Shown here one piece after another: positions 63,575-64,000 of a DNA stretch of 64,000 bases (position 1 is the first letter of the stretch; each line of letters opens with the position of its first letter). A program made the translations under genes and the position numbers. The stretch is from positions 271,719 through 335,718 of the forward strand of contig NZ_KB907549.1 of NCBI RefSeq assembly GCF_000382125.1. The letters are read 5' to 3'. The notes beneath the pieces were generated by a model that ran no database searches, was not told the origin of the DNA, and saw nothing but the letters and a program-made list of their open reading frames with translations. This DNA comes from Eudoraea adriatica DSM 19308. GTDB taxonomy: Bacteria > Bacteroidota > Bacteroidia > Flavobacteriales > Flavobacteriaceae.

Positions 63575-64000
63575 GTTATTAGATTTGGGTATAATAAAAT
63601 AACTACAGAAAGTGATATCCCTAGGGTATAAATCGCTGAAAGCACTATATTTTTCGGTACCTGGAAAAAATAACGATAAAGTGTTTGAAATTTCGGATAT
63701 AAAGAATCCTAACAAAAATCCCTTCATCGGTATATTGTGTTTTTAACCGGTATTGTAAATAGATTATTCGGGTGATATTAGGTAAATTATGATAATAAGA
63801 TCAGAATTAGAATTGGCCACATGTAGGAAATTATTTCTTTTTAGGGGATAGTAGAGTAAATAATATTAATATATAATCAATTCAATTGGGTAGTTGAAAA
63901 AATCAGATTTCTCATACTCACTTGGTTCGATTCGAAATGACAGGTGCTGACCTTTTGGAAATATTAGAAATACACCCAGATCGGTTCGAAATGACAGATG
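63575..64000. other. A/T-rich intergenic region at the window edge
   Basis: 426 bases without a supported gene. The part up to about 63900 is plain A/T-rich sequence that probably carries the promoter of the small exported protein. The last 100 bases hold two copies of a short repeat (listed separately). Anything further lies outside the window. Confidence 0.45.
63931..63997. repeat. Two copies of a short repeat, TTCGAAATGACAG
   Basis: TTCGAAATGACAG occurs at 63931-63943 and 63985-63997, 54 bases apart. Each copy is preceded by a GGTTCGA-like stretch (GGTTCGATTCG and TCGGTTCG). The window ends just after the second copy, so it may be the edge of a longer array or a pair of dispersed intergenic repeats. 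Confidence 0.5.

Noticed and set aside
1..64000. CRISPR arrays, tRNA or rRNA genes, insertion sequences, prophage genes
   Set aside because: None was found: no regularly spaced repeats, no transposase or integrase motifs, no cloverleaf-like sequence noticed. tRNAscan and Rfam searches could still find weak cases.

Overview
The window is a stretch of ordinary chromosome from a marine-type member of the Bacteroidota, most likely the family Flavobacteriaceae. The evidence is the low G+C content, RNase Y next to ZapA, a SecA of 1120 residues, 'CCC motif' and DUF2752 membrane proteins, a TonB-dependent receptor with a carboxypeptidase-like N-terminal domain, and the order recQ / kdsD-tatC-CMD-lptB. 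At least one promoter has the TTG-N19-TAnnTTTG form known from this phylum. No tRNA, rRNA, CRISPR array, phage or transposase was seen. Genus cannot be fixed from sequence reading alone.

Layout. 1-8.8 kb: a small membrane protein, a CbpA/CbpM chaperone pair with an MscS channel and a serine hydrolase behind it, then a divergent pair (a cyclic 2,3-diphosphoglycerate synthetase-like GTPase and a large MscS-like channel). 8.8-17.2 kb: methyltransferases, including one that has lost its core by an in-frame deletion, a patatin-type outer-membrane phospholipase, a Tat-exported Gfo/Idh/MocA protein, and a short run DinB - GNAT - methyltransferase - alpha/beta hydrolase. 17.3-23 kb: a tricorn-like protease, a short-chain fatty acid transporter and a YedK-type DNA-protein crosslinking protein. 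23-25.8 kb: a molybdate uptake operon (modA, a di-Mop protein, modB, modC). 26.5-29.5 kb: a periplasmic redox locus (thioredoxin-like protein, ApbE flavin transferase, DUF4266 lipoprotein, DUF3570 outer-membrane protein).

29.6-32.2 kb (minus strand): zapB-like, zapA, a 6S RNA visible as a long closing stem, and rny. 32.4-40.7 kb: M23 peptidase, TonB-dependent receptor, cysteine desulfurase, Smr-domain protein and small membrane proteins. 40.8-46.2 kb: recQ diverging from kdsD-tatC-CMD-lptB, which concerns LPS and envelope biogenesis. 46.3-52.5 kb: phosphatidylserine synthase, a DUF4105 membrane protein overlapping an ABC-F ATPase, cob(I)alamin adenosyltransferase and a DUF2795 protein. 52.7-63.6 kb: secA, a second exported Gfo/Idh/MocA protein, an orphan histidine kinase, an M14 peptidase-amidohydrolase pair and two tiny exported or membrane proteins. 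The last 100 bases hold the first copies of a short repeat.

The most interesting unit is the ApbE locus. ApbE attaches FMN to Ser/Thr in [S/T]GA[S/T] motifs, and the neighbouring DUF3570 protein carries SGAS at residues 117-120. This suggests a covalently flavinylated outer-membrane protein served by a small Gly/Cys-rich lipoprotein and a thioredoxin. Other points worth a second look are the 6S RNA and possible alternative hairpins before rny, two methyltransferase-derived proteins without a SAM-binding core, a RecQ lacking its zinc cysteines, and several conserved-looking genes under 60 codons.
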